The position numbers and the translations under genes were made by a program. Below, piece by piece: positions 1 to 8,247 of a stretch of DNA of 64,000 nucleotides (its first letter is position 1; each line of letters starts with the position of its first letter). This DNA comes from Janthinobacterium silvisoli. Lineage in GTDB: Bacteria > Pseudomonadota > Gammaproteobacteria > Burkholderiales > Burkholderiaceae_D. Under the pieces are notes generated by a model. The model had not been told where the DNA came from and ran no database searches. It was given only the letters and a program-made list of their open reading frames with translations. The stretch lies in contig NZ_JACHCL010000011.1 of NCBI RefSeq assembly GCF_014200725.1, forward strand, positions 38,956 to 102,955, read 5' to 3'.

Positions 1-73
1 CGGCATCGACATCGAGGCCGGTTTGCGCAAGATGCTCGAACAGCACCATGGGTATGGGGACACGGTCAGCCAT
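1..73 (-). CDS. Start of a gene, probably AraC-type regulator (partial)
   Basis: An ATG at 73 opens a reading frame on the minus strand that runs off the window. The 24 visible residues begin MADRVPIPMVLFEHLAQTGL. The short run with LFEHL..TGLD resembles the N-terminus of AraC regulators with an arabinose-binding-like domain, but that is weak evidence. It lies downstream of, and on the same strand as, the SnoaL-like and aldehyde dehydrogenase genes, so it may be the last gene of that group. Confidence 0.35.
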   Translation of the reverse strand, partial: MADRVPIPMVLFEHLAQTGLDVDA

Positions 74-145
74 CGTAGGGATTAGAAAGTAGTGAAGAAA
101 GGACCAGGGACGCCTACAGTAGCATGTTGTCCCTGGCCATCTCAA

Positions 146-610
146 TTAAGCTAATGGACGTTCGTCTACCCAATCGACCAGCAACTGGCGCTCCGAGAAC
201 AGCCAGACGCCATCCGCTTTCACGAAGGTATCGTGATAACGGATCGAAGCGATCATCAGGCGGCGCTTGCCGTCAGCCACCGTTACATGGTGCGCCAGGC
301 AATATGCCACGCCGGTGGCGGTGTCGCCCGTCAAGCTCAAGATGGTGCTCTGGCCGATAAAGTGAGTCGTCGCTTCGTACTGATTCAGGGCCGCGAATAC
401 GAGAGCGAGGTCCTGGCGCGTGTGCAAGTCCATCGATGGCGTAGGGTCCTTGGCGTCCATGAACACCACGAAATGCGTGTCTTCGGTGAACAGCGCCATC
501 TGGCCTTCGGCATCGCGGCGGTCGGCGCAATAGGCGTAGGCCTCGACGAGTTCACGGATGGCCAGACGATCGGCAGCTTCTGCTGGGGAAATGGTGATGT
601 GCTTGCTCAT
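146..610 (-). CDS. SnoaL-like / NTF2-fold protein
   Basis: The product has 154 residues, the usual length of SnoaL_4-type alpha+beta barrel proteins. The N-terminal helices with AIRELVEAYAYCADRRD and the following LFTEDTHFVVF strand are typical of this fold, which covers cyclases, isomerases, dioxygenase small subunits and proteins of unknown activity. Its start overlaps the stop of the upstream aldehyde dehydrogenase by one base (TAATG), so the two are almost certainly translationally coupled. It probably acts on, or protects, an intermediate of the same pathway. The substrate cannot be read from the sequence. Confidence 0.8.
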   Translation of the reverse strand: MSKHITISPAEAADRLAIRELVEAYAYCADRRDAEGQMALFTEDTHFVVFMDAKDPTPSMDLHTRQDLALVFAALNQYEATTHFIGQSTILSLTGDTATGVAYCLAHHVTVADGKRRLMIASIRYHDTFVKADGVWLFSERQLLVDWVDERPLA

Positions 611-2067
611 TAGAATGCTCCTTTGGATTCGAGGATGGCGCGTGGTTCCAGATACGCCTCAATGCCGTAGCGGCCATATTCGCGGCCGACGCCGGAATGT
701 TTAAATCCGCCCCAGGGCGCTTGCGGATCGTCCGCCATATTATTGATGACAACGCGGCCGGCGCGCAATTGGACGGCAACGCGGCGTGCGCGCTGCAAGT
801 CGGTGCCGATCACGGCGGCGTGCAAGCCGTAGTTGGAATCGTTGGCGATCTGGATCGCGTCTTCGTCCGTGTCGTAGGCAATGATGGCCAGCACGGGGCC
901 GAAAATTTCTTCCTGGGCAATCGTCATATCGTTTTTCACGTTGACGAAGACCGTCGGTTTTACGAAATAACCGGCTTCAAAACCTTCTGGATGGCCAAGG
1001 CCTCCGACCAGCACTTCGGCTCCTTCCTCGATACCCTTGCGGATATACGACTGCACGCGCTCATACTGGTTGAGCGACACCATCGGCCCCACCGCCGTCT
1101 TCGGGTCGGCCGGATCGCCGACGGCAAAGACGCGCATCACTTCCTGCGTGACTTGCTTGACTTCTTCCAGGCGGCTCTTTGGCACCAGCAAACGCGTGCC
1201 GGCGGCGCAAGCCTGGCCGCTGTTGAGGAAAGCCATGATCAAGGCCGATGGGATCGCTTGGCCCAGGTCAGCGTCGTCCAGCACGATGGTGGGCGACTTG
1301 CCGCCCAGTTCCAGGGTGACGCGCTTCATGGTCGCCGCGCCTTCGCGCATGATGTGTTGACCAACGCCAACCGAACCCGTGAACGAGATCTTGTCCACGT
1401 CCGGGTGGCGCACCAATTCCGCGCCAACCACGTCGCCGCGCCCCGTGACCACGTTGAGCAAGCCCTTGGGCAAGTTGGCCGCATGCAGCGCTTCGAGCAA
1501 GACGCGGGTTTGCAGCGAGCATAGTTCGCTGGGCTTGACGACAACAGTACAACCGGCGGCCACGGCCGAGGCCAGTTTCAGGCAAATGAACAGGGCGTTG
1601 GCGTTCCACGCGGTAATCAAACCGGCGACACCGACCGCTTCCTGGGTCACGGTGGTAGTGCCCCAACTGCTTTCCAGCGGCATGTCTTGCAGTGCAACTT
1701 CTGCCGCATGGAAGGCGTTGATGGCGGCTTCCACGATCAGGCGGGAAAACTGCACTACGCCGCCATATTCTTCCACCATGGCGGCGGTCAGGTCATCCAC
1801 GCGGGCCGAAGTGGCGGCATGCAGGCGGCGCAGGATTTGCGTCCGCTCTTCCTTGCTGGACTGGCTGTAGCTGGGGAAGGCGCGTCTGGCGGCAGCGATG
1901 GCAAGCCGTGTATCTTCCTCGTCGGCCAGGGTGGCGTGGCCGATGACGGCGCGGTCGGTGGGGCGGATGATGTCGACGACTTCACGGCCGTGCGACTCGA
2001 CGAAAGCGCCATTGATGTAATGGGTGGTGATGGTCTGGATCGTATCTTTTGCAACAGAGGTGTTCAT
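610..2067 (-). CDS. NAD(P)-dependent aldehyde dehydrogenase
   Basis: The product has 485 residues, full length for the ALDH superfamily. The glutamate motif VTLELGGKSPTIV lies near residue 265 and the catalytic cysteine motif FLNSGQACAAGTRL near residue 300. The C-terminal EIFGPVLAII motif of the family is also present. It oxidises an aldehyde to the acid in the cytoplasm, with unknown substrate. The ATG at 2067 has AAGG about eight bases upstream. It is followed without a gap by the SnoaL-like gene, and the LysR gene at 2250-3191 lies upstream on the same strand and is the likely regulator. A benzaldehyde- or vanillin-type substrate is possible but not shown. Confidence 0.92.
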   Translation of the reverse strand: MNTSVAKDTIQTITTHYINGAFVESHGREVVDIIRPTDRAVIGHATLADEEDTRLAIAAARRAFPSYSQSSKEERTQILRRLHAATSARVDDLTAAMVEEYGGVVQFSRLIVEAAINAFHAAEVALQDMPLESSWGTTTVTQEAVGVAGLITAWNANALFICLKLASAVAAGCTVVVKPSELCSLQTRVLLEALHAANLPKGLLNVVTGRGDVVGAELVRHPDVDKISFTGSVGVGQHIMREGAATMKRVTLELGGKSPTIVLDDADLGQAIPSALIMAFLNSGQACAAGTRLLVPKSRLEEVKQVTQEVMRVFAVGDPADPKTAVGPMVSLNQYERVQSYIRKGIEEGAEVLVGGLGHPEGFEAGYFVKPTVFVNVKNDMTIAQEEIFGPVLAIIAYDTDEDAIQIANDSNYGLHAAVIGTDLQRARRVAVQLRAGRVVINNMADDPQAPWGGFKHSGVGREYGRYGIEAYLEPRAILESKGAF

Positions 2068-2249
2068 GGCTAACCTTTATGGAATGATGGGCAGCAAAGG
2101 GACGATAGCCCCGTCAAGCAAGCCACTTTGAGGCCCGCTGACAGTGCACAAGTCCAGAGTAAAACTACTGCGCGCCACGCGCCAATCAGATCGCGCCAAA
2201 GTTACATCACATAACGCCAAACTGTATCGCTGCTTTTTATCTCCTCAAA

Positions 2250-3191
2250 TCAAGCGGTAAAACTGTCGCCTGGCCCCTGGCTAGCCAGCAGTTTCTGCAA
2301 AGCTCCTTCGTTCAGCGATGGCTGGCTTTTGAAAGCTTCTGAAAAGAAATCCATGAAGACGCTGGCCCTGCGCGGCATCAGCCTGGCCGCTGAATAGACA
2401 ATCTGGATCGGCACCGGCTGCGGGCTAAAATCGGTCAGCAGCAGCTTCACCTCACCACGGCGCACGGCGTCTTCGAACATCCACAGGGGACCATAACCAA
2501 TACCCAGGCCATCGATCACGGCCTGATACACGCCATCGAGCGTGTTGGACTTCAGGCTACCCTTGATGGCCACCTCGCCATCGCTGAAGAGCCAGGAGCT
2601 GCCAGCGGAAAACAAGGTATAGGCGATGCAGTTATGCTGCGCCAGGTCTGTCGGCAGCTTCGGCGCCGGATTCTTTTGCAGGTAGCCGGTACTGGCGACA
2701 CATACACGCTCGGACGCGCCTATGCGCCGGGCACGCAGGTTGCTATCTTTCAAGGTACCGATGCGGATGGCCAGGTCGATCCCGTCTTCCACCATGTCGA
2801 TAAAGCGGTCACTGATCTGCACGTCGATTTCCATCCCGGGATGCTGTTCCAGAAATGTCACCACCCATGGCAGCAACTGGGTGCGGCCAAGTGAAGTGGG
2901 GCAACTCACTTTCAGCACGCCGCCGGGTTTGTCTTCTCCCCGGGCATTGGATTCAGCCTCGGCAATCGCATCGAGCACTTGCCGCACTTCCGCGTAGTAG
3001 CGCTCGCCTTCCGCCGTCATCGTCAGCTTGCGCGTCGAACGGTGCAGCAGCCGCGTACCGAGATGCTGTTCCAGCGCCGCAATGTTACGGCTCACGTTAG
3101 GTTGCCCCGTGCCCAGCTCGCGCGCCACGGCCGAAAAGCTGCCGGTTTCCACCGCGCGCACGAAGCATTGCATGAGTAAAAGACGATCCAA
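2250..3191 (-). CDS. LysR-family transcriptional regulator
   Basis: The product has 313 residues with an N-terminal winged HTH (MQCFVRAVETGSFSAVAREL, then NVSRNIAALEQHLGTRLL) and a LysR substrate-binding domain from about residue 90. The start is a TTG at 3191, preceded by AAAGGAG at good spacing; the next ATG would lose six residues. A perfect 12-bp palindrome (TAGCTATAGCTA, 3204-3215) lies directly upstream. The divergent neighbour is the SDR gene at 3385, and the aldehyde dehydrogenase gene follows on the same strand. The class often controls the divergent gene, so both sides are plausible targets. Confidence 0.93.
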   Translation of the reverse strand: MDRLLLMQCFVRAVETGSFSAVARELGTGQPNVSRNIAALEQHLGTRLLHRSTRKLTMTAEGERYYAEVRQVLDAIAEAESNARGEDKPGGVLKVSCPTSLGRTQLLPWVVTFLEQHPGMEIDVQISDRFIDMVEDGIDLAIRIGTLKDSNLRARRIGASERVCVASTGYLQKNPAPKLPTDLAQHNCIAYTLFSAGSSWLFSDGEVAIKGSLKSNTLDGVYQAVIDGLGIGYGPLWMFEDAVRRGEVKLLLTDFSPQPVPIQIVYSAARLMPRRASVFMDFFSEAFKSQPSLNEGALQKLLASQGPGDSFTA

Positions 3192-3384
3192 TTGATGCTC
3201 CTTTAGCTATAGCTACCGTCACTACCAAGCTTATTCATGCCTTTTAGGCATAGGCATTATACGGCTGGATGGTCTTATCGGCGGCTAGCCCCGCCCCGAT
3301 ACTTGCTTCATGGGTAGCTTGGATGCAAGGCAAACCTGGCCCTCGCAAGCAAGCCCTTCACCTGACCATTAATGGAGTATCGAC

Positions 3385-4134
3385 ATGAGCAATCTTCAAG
3401 GTAAAGTCGCCGTCATCACGGGCGGCAGCAGCGGCATCGGCCTGGCAACGGCGCAACGTTTCGTCAAGGAAGGCGCGTACGTCTACATCACCGGCCGCCG
3501 CCAATCCGAGCTGGACAAGGCAGTCGCACTGATCGGCAACAACGTCACCGCCGTGCAAGGCGACGTCACCAGCCTGCCCGACCTGGACCGCCTGTACGCC
3601 ACCATCCAGGCCGAAAAAGGCCAGCTCGACATCGTGGTGGCCAACTCCGGCATCGTGGAACCAAAGTCGACCGCTGACGCGAACGAAACGCACTTCGACA
3701 AGACCTTCAACATCAATGCCAAAGGCGTGTTCTACACCGTGCAAAAAGCCTTGCCACTGATCAGCAATGGCGGCGCCATCATCGTGGTCTCGTCCATCGT
3801 CTCGTCCAAGGGTTTCCCTGGCTACGCCACCTACAGCGCCACCAAGGCGGCAGTGCGTTCCTTCGTCCGTACCTGGACCATGGAACTGAAAGAACGCGGC
3901 ATCCGCGTCAACACCGTGAGCCCAGGACCGGTCGACACACCGATGATCGACAGCCAGGCTGAGAGCAAGGAAGGCGCCGACCAGGTACGTGCCTTCTTCG
4001 CTACCCAGGTGCCTCTGGGCCGCATGGGTCAGGCAGACGAAATCGCTGCTGCTGCCCTGTTCCTGGCGTCCGATGAAAGCAGCTATATCGCCGGTATCGA
4101 TTTGCCAGTGGACGGCGGCATGGCGCAGGTTTAA
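3385..4134 (+). CDS. SDR-family oxidoreductase
   Basis: The product is a 249-residue classical short-chain dehydrogenase/reductase. The cofactor motif TGGSSGIG is at about residues 12-19, the NSG motif near 88, catalytic Ser in VSSIVSS near 137, and YSATK (Tyr/Lys) near 151. The closing PVDGGMAQV is typical of the family. It reduces or oxidises an unknown alcohol or ketone with NAD(P)H. It is divergent from the LysR gene and is followed by the DUF1993 gene. Confidence 0.92.
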   Translation: MSNLQGKVAVITGGSSGIGLATAQRFVKEGAYVYITGRRQSELDKAVALIGNNVTAVQGDVTSLPDLDRLYATIQAEKGQLDIVVANSGIVEPKSTADANETHFDKTFNINAKGVFYTVQKALPLISNGGAIIVVSSIVSSKGFPGYATYSATKAAVRSFVRTWTMELKERGIRVNTVSPGPVDTPMIDSQAESKEGADQVRAFFATQVPLGRMGQADEIAAAALFLASDESSYIAGIDLPVDGGMAQV

Positions 4135-4215
4135 GCATGATCGGGCACTTGCATCTGACAGGGTGCAAGTGCTGGTTTGTCTACACCCCGTACAACCAAC
4201 ACAACAGGAACCATC

Positions 4216-4794
4216 ATGTCCCTCTCCATGTACGATGCGTCCATCCCGGTATTGATCCGCGGCCTGGCCATCATGTCCCACTATCTCGACAAGGCAGCAG
4301 CCTATGCGATCGAAAAGAATATTCCCGTCTCGGTGCTGCTACAGGCGCGCCTGGCGCCGGACATGCTGCCACTGGCTGGCCAGGTGCAACGCGCCAGCGA
4401 CAACGCCAAGGGTGGTGCGGCTCGCCTGGCAGGGATCACCGGCCCCAACTTCGCCGATACCGAAACCACGCTCGAAGAGTTACAGGAACGCGTGGCCAAG
4501 ACCGTCGCTTTCCTTGAAACGATCACGCCGGAACAACTGGAAGGCAGCGAGAGCCGTAGCAACGAGCTGCGCTTTCGCAGCATCAACGGCGTCATGCGCG
4601 GCGATGTCTATCTGCTGAGTTTTTTGCTGCCGAACTTTTTCTTCCACATTACGACCGCGCACGACATCCTGCGCCACAACGGCTGCCAGCTCAACAAGCG
4701 CGACTACATCGGCTCCGACAGCCTGAGCTACGTCAATCCGCCAGTAACCAGCTTCTTTGGCTGGCACCCCGCCGGCACGGCCACTTTAAAATAG
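4216..4794 (+). CDS. DUF1993 family protein
   Basis: The product is 192 residues from the ATG at 4216, chosen because AGGAA precedes it and the family normally starts near MSLSMYDAS. The mostly helical sequence matches the DUF1993 pattern, a DinB-like four-helix family of unknown function, including the SVLLQARLAPDMLPLAGQVQ stretch. It follows the SDR gene by about 80 bases and may be co-transcribed. The last nine bases overlap the 3' end of the convergent yhaV gene. Confidence 0.8.
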   Translation: MSLSMYDASIPVLIRGLAIMSHYLDKAAAYAIEKNIPVSVLLQARLAPDMLPLAGQVQRASDNAKGGAARLAGITGPNFADTETTLEELQERVAKTVAFLETITPEQLEGSESRSNELRFRSINGVMRGDVYLLSFLLPNFFFHITTAHDILRHNGCQLNKRDYIGSDSLSYVNPPVTSFFGWHPAGTATLK

Positions 4795-5295
4795 CGGGCT
4801 TTTTTTCTCGCCGAGCTGATCCAACCGCCCCTGCCCTGCTTGCGCCTCGTTCAGCAAGGCAAGCCAGTCGTCCGGCGGATATCCACTTGCCAGCATCTTG
4901 CGGAACACCCGGTAAGCATCATCGTCGCTTTCATAAGCGCGCTTGGTATCAAGATCGTTGACCCAGGCGTACACGATGATTTTGCTTTCCAGGTGGTAGC
5001 GAAAAAATAGCCGATATTGCTGAAAGAACTTGGCGCGGAACCAGTGCGTATGATGGCCACCCAGGGTATGGCCCTGGCGGTATTCGGAACGTGTCGGATC
5101 TTGCGGAATCACATCAAAAGCCAGCCTGGCGATGGCGGCAAGACGTTTGCTTGCATTCTTGTTTGCATAGCCCAGCGGATCTTTCAGACGCAAGCTTTCC
5201 ACTTTCCGTATCAAGGCTTCCAGCGCGTCAAGAAACAAGGGATGGGCAAAAATAGTCCAGCCATTGACGACCAGCGGCTTGGTCCTCAGCGGCAT
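4786..5295 (-). CDS. yhaV: YhaV-family toxin (type II TA)
   Basis: The product has 169 residues. Recognisable YhaV motifs are VNGWTIFAHPLFLDALEAL at the N-terminus, HTHWFRAKFFQQYRLFFRY in the middle and IVYAWVNDLDTKRAYESDDD in the C-terminal half. YhaV is a RelE-superfamily ribosome-dependent mRNA endonuclease. Its ATG overlaps the prlF stop by one base (TAATG), the expected antitoxin-first operon with coupled translation. Residues 145-169 (after ALLNEAQAGQ) extend past the usual domain end. Confidence 0.93.
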   Translation of the reverse strand: MPLRTKPLVVNGWTIFAHPLFLDALEALIRKVESLRLKDPLGYANKNASKRLAAIARLAFDVIPQDPTRSEYRQGHTLGGHHTHWFRAKFFQQYRLFFRYHLESKIIVYAWVNDLDTKRAYESDDDAYRVFRKMLASGYPPDDWLALLNEAQAGQGRLDQLGEKKSPLF

Positions 5296-5633
5296 TACTC
5301 GTCGTCCTCAAGCAAGGAGGCATCCAGATCGACGTCCACCTGACCGACCAGCGCATCAATACGGGCAAGCAAGGCCGTATCGACGGCGCTTATCCGCTCA
5401 GGATGCCGGGCAATGTCAACCGCCAGAAAGCTCAAAAACTGATCCAGCACAGGATCAGCCTCATCGGGCGGCACGGCACGGGCAATCACCACCGTACCAT
5501 CCGGACGTATCGTGTATTGCAACTTGTCGCGTTTGCCCAGCTTGAGCGCACGGCGCACGGGTTCCGGAACGGTCGTCTGGTAACGATCCGTGAGCGTCGA
5601 CTCGGCTTCCAGCGCAGCATTCATGGTAATCAT
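5295..5633 (-). CDS. prlF: PrlF-family antitoxin
   Basis: The product has 112 residues with an N-terminal AbrB/MazE-like swapped-hairpin DNA-binding domain: TLTDRYQTTVPEPVRRALKL, then DKLQYTIRPDGTVVIARA. The acidic C-terminus would neutralise YhaV. Starts at 5633 and 5624 are both possible, and neither has a clear Shine-Dalgarno. A palindromic operator with an overlapping promoter lies immediately upstream (5651-5690), consistent with autorepression by the PrlF-YhaV complex. Confidence 0.92.
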   Translation of the reverse strand: MITMNAALEAESTLTDRYQTTVPEPVRRALKLGKRDKLQYTIRPDGTVVIARAVPPDEADPVLDQFLSFLAVDIARHPERISAVDTALLARIDALVGQVDVDLDASLLEDDE

Positions 5634-5650
5634 CTCAAGGATAGGGACAG

Positions 5651-5690
5651 TGTCAATGGTAATGCAAATGCATTACCAAGTCAATTGACA
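5651..5690 (-). promoter_or_regulatory. prlF-yhaV operator and overlapping promoter
   Basis: A perfect 10-bp inverted repeat (TGGTAATGCA / TGCATTACCA, 5657-5666 and 5669-5678, spacer 2) is nested inside a second pair TGTCAA (5651-5656) / TTGACA (5685-5690). Read on the minus strand, TTGACT lies 17 bases before TACCAT, a usable -35/-10 pair whose spacer is the palindrome. Bound complex would therefore block RNA polymerase. Confidence 0.7.
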
Positions 5691-5796
5691 CAACTCAGTC
5701 GCTTCCATTTAAATTATTTAATGAACACCCCTAAAGATGAAATTAAATATATACTTAACACATAAAATATACGCATAATATCAAACAGAGGATTCT

Positions 5797-6762
5797 ATGA
5801 CGCTCCCGCATCTCAAGAAGCACCGACTTCTGGCAGGACTAACGCAGGCTGAAGTCGCCATCGCCATGGGGATTGCCCAACCGAGCTATCAGCGCTGGGA
5901 AACAGGCGCCACAAAAATTCCAAAAAACAGTATCCGTAAGTTAGCGAAAGTCCTTGGAACAACTATCGCAGAAATTGAAGGTACGCCTCTGCCGTTTGAC
6001 TATTTGGGTATTCAACAGAATGGAGATGGGGCTCGCAGTTACTTCGGCGAAATTGTTATTCATTTTAATTCGGGAAATCCATCCCTGTTACTTCCAATCT
6101 CTGAGAAGGAACGTGATCGCCTGTACTCGCAGCTAGAAGAAACAGGAAGTGGATTTTCCGTTGAAAGCCTGGACAATCAAGTGATCTATGTCAGGCGGGC
6201 AGCCGTTACAGATATCTTTTTATCAAGCGACGCCTATGACGACTACGGACCTGAACATGGCAGCTACGAACATCATTTGGGTATTTATCCTGATGACGAT
6301 TTTTGGCATATCGTCGAATTCTTTGAAGATCCGACATTTGTAGAAGAAGACTACGGGTTGCAGCGAACCAAGGAGGTATTTGAAAAGATATCGCTTAGTG
6401 AGGAAGACCTCAACGATCTAGTCGCTAAAGGGCATGTAACGGAGGACTCCCGTGCAGAAGTTAGAGAAGAAGCGGACAAGCGTACAGCAGCATTTTATGC
6501 GCGCGCAACTACGGTGACTTGGCAACTATCATCGGGAAAAAAGCGCCAAGAATACATTGATAGCAACCAGACAATTTCTGATATGTTCAGTATGTTGGAA
6601 CGTGCGGCCGATGATGAGAAACACATGATCTGCTTACCAGCTGAAGGCTATCACCGATCCATCTTCATCAATCCGACAGCAATCGACTTTATTTCTGTTC
6701 CTGCACACAAATTGAGAGATGGTTTTTTAACAAGCATAGAAAATGATATGGATTCACAATGA
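5797..6762 (+). CDS. XRE-family HTH protein with unknown C-terminal region
   Basis: The product has 321 residues. Residues 1-65 are a Cro/C1-type HTH (LTQAEVAIAMGIAQPSYQRW, then LAKVLGTTIAEIEG). Residues 70-321 are acidic and match no family I recognise; they include a DDDFWHIVEFFEDP patch. The gene is AT-richer than its neighbours and has AT-rich DNA upstream (5690-5796), which suggests acquisition together with the adjacent toxin-antitoxin pair. It could be a regulator or a regulator-effector fusion; no partner gene is visible. Confidence 0.75.
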   Translation: MTLPHLKKHRLLAGLTQAEVAIAMGIAQPSYQRWETGATKIPKNSIRKLAKVLGTTIAEIEGTPLPFDYLGIQQNGDGARSYFGEIVIHFNSGNPSLLLPISEKERDRLYSQLEETGSGFSVESLDNQVIYVRRAAVTDIFLSSDAYDDYGPEHGSYEHHLGIYPDDDFWHIVEFFEDPTFVEEDYGLQRTKEVFEKISLSEEDLNDLVAKGHVTEDSRAEVREEADKRTAAFYARATTVTWQLSSGKKRQEYIDSNQTISDMFSMLERAADDEKHMICLPAEGYHRSIFINPTAIDFISVPAHKLRDGFLTSIENDMDSQ

Positions 6763-7089
6763 TGTTCGCTTAATTGATTGGCGTCGAATAGTGGCAATCT
6801 TTACTTAAGATAAACGAGTAATAGCGGCAAACACCGTCACGTCACTAACACCACAGCAATACCAAAGTCAGTTACTCCTGCCACAAGCGCCGCGCATGTT
6901 TGGCACGCCCCGCAGCCGCGAACCGGCACAGGTATCCAGGTAAATAATTTCCACGCCGCACAAGAACATGGCATTTTGCTATTCTGCGGTATGATTTCCG
7001 ATCAAGCGGCTGTGCCCGGCACCTGCCCTGTCCGCCCCTCTCTTCCAGCTCCGCCACGCTTGCGTAGCCATTCTGCCTAAGGAACTTTT
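6763..7089 (+). other. Gene-free stretch upstream of the AI-2E permease
   Basis: These 327 bases hold no convincing gene. A 61-codon minus-strand frame at 6872-7057 has no family features and no ribosome binding site. The last part must carry the promoter of the downstream permease; AAGGAA lies just before its ATG. Confidence 0.4.
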
Positions 7090-8238
7090 ATGTTCGGTTT
7101 TAACTTGCGTGTCGCCAAGATGATATGGACGACTTTCCTGGTCGCCCTGCTGCTGTACCTGACTTACCGTGTTGCATCGACTCTGATCGTGGTGGTGTTT
7201 GCCATTTTCTTCAGCTATCTCGTGTATCCACTGATCGAGCTGCTGGAACGGTATGGACCGAAACGGCTGCCGCGCACGGCGGCCATCGGCATCGTATTTC
7301 TCGTCGTCATCTTGCTGGTGGCGATACTGGGTTCCATCTTCGGCACCCGTATCGAAGAGGAAGCGACCAAACTCAGCGCGCAGCTGCCGACCTTGCTCAA
7401 AGGTAGTAACTTTGCCGAGCGCATCCCTTTGCCGGAATTCATGGAACCTTTGCGCGCCCGCCTGCTATCTTTCATTCAGGAACAATTGAGCAGCGGCACC
7501 GGCCAAGCCATGCCCCTGGCCAAGGAACTGGGCTTGACGGTGATGCATGCGGCCAGCAACCTGATCTATCTGGTGCTGGTGCCCGTGCTGAGCTTTTTGC
7601 TGATCAAGGAAGGCCCGGACATGCGCGACGGCTTGCTGTCCTTGCTGAACCGCCCCAACAAGAAACTATGGGGCGCCATCATTGAAGACCTCGACATCTT
7701 GCTGTCGCGCTATGTGCGCGCCTTGCTGCTGCTGTCGATCGCCACCTTTATTTGCTACAGCGTGGTCTTTTCACTGATGGGCGTACCATACAGCCTGCTG
7801 CTGGCCGGCGCCGCTGCCTTGCTGGAATTCATCCCGTTTGCCGGTCCGCTGGCGGCAGCGATCCTGGCCGTCGTCGTGGCTGGCTTCAGCGGTTTCGACC
7901 ACGTGTTCTGGCTGATCGGCTTTATCGCCGCCTACCGCCTGTTCCAGGATTATGTGCTTAATCCGTATCTGATGAGCGAAGGCGTGGAAGTGAGTCCGCT
8001 GATGGTGATCGTGGGCTTGCTGGCCGGCGACCAGCTCGGTGGCGTAGTCGGCATCTTCCTTTCGGTACCGGTAATGGCGGCGATCAAGATCGTCTTCGTT
8101 CGCGCCCGGGCCGCCTTGCAGCTACGCCATGATGCGATGGAGAAAGCAGAGCTGGCGGCGGCGGAAAGGCGCGCCAAAGAAGCTGAAAAAGCGGCGGCGC
8201 TGCAAGACAAGCCTGGTGGCGCCGCGCTGGATCTTTAA
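7090..8238 (+). CDS. AI-2E family transporter (PerM-like)
   Basis: The product is a 382-residue integral membrane protein with about eight hydrophobic segments, the size and layout of the AI-2E/PerM (UPF0118) family. Characteristic stretches are YPLIELLERYGPKRLPRTAA near the N-terminus and LLEFIPFAGPLAAAILAVVV near residue 250. The YRLFQDYVLNPYLMSEGVEV stretch follows. Members export AI-2 or other small molecules or act as Na+/H+ antiporters, so substrate is open. The C-terminal tail (residues 345-382) is a charged, Ala/Glu/Lys-rich helix. AAGGAA precedes the ATG. Confidence 0.9.
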   Translation: MFGFNLRVAKMIWTTFLVALLLYLTYRVASTLIVVVFAIFFSYLVYPLIELLERYGPKRLPRTAAIGIVFLVVILLVAILGSIFGTRIEEEATKLSAQLPTLLKGSNFAERIPLPEFMEPLRARLLSFIQEQLSSGTGQAMPLAKELGLTVMHAASNLIYLVLVPVLSFLLIKEGPDMRDGLLSLLNRPNKKLWGAIIEDLDILLSRYVRALLLLSIATFICYSVVFSLMGVPYSLLLAGAAALLEFIPFAGPLAAAILAVVVAGFSGFDHVFWLIGFIAAYRLFQDYVLNPYLMSEGVEVSPLMVIVGLLAGDQLGGVVGIFLSVPVMAAIKIVFVRARAALQLRHDAMEKAELAAAERRAKEAEKAAALQDKPGGAALDL

Positions 8239-8247
8239 CTTAATGCA

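Noticed and set aside
6872..7057. Small minus-strand frame in the gap before the AI-2E permease
   Set aside because: No ribosome site, no recognisable motif and Arg/Cys-rich composition typical of chance frames.
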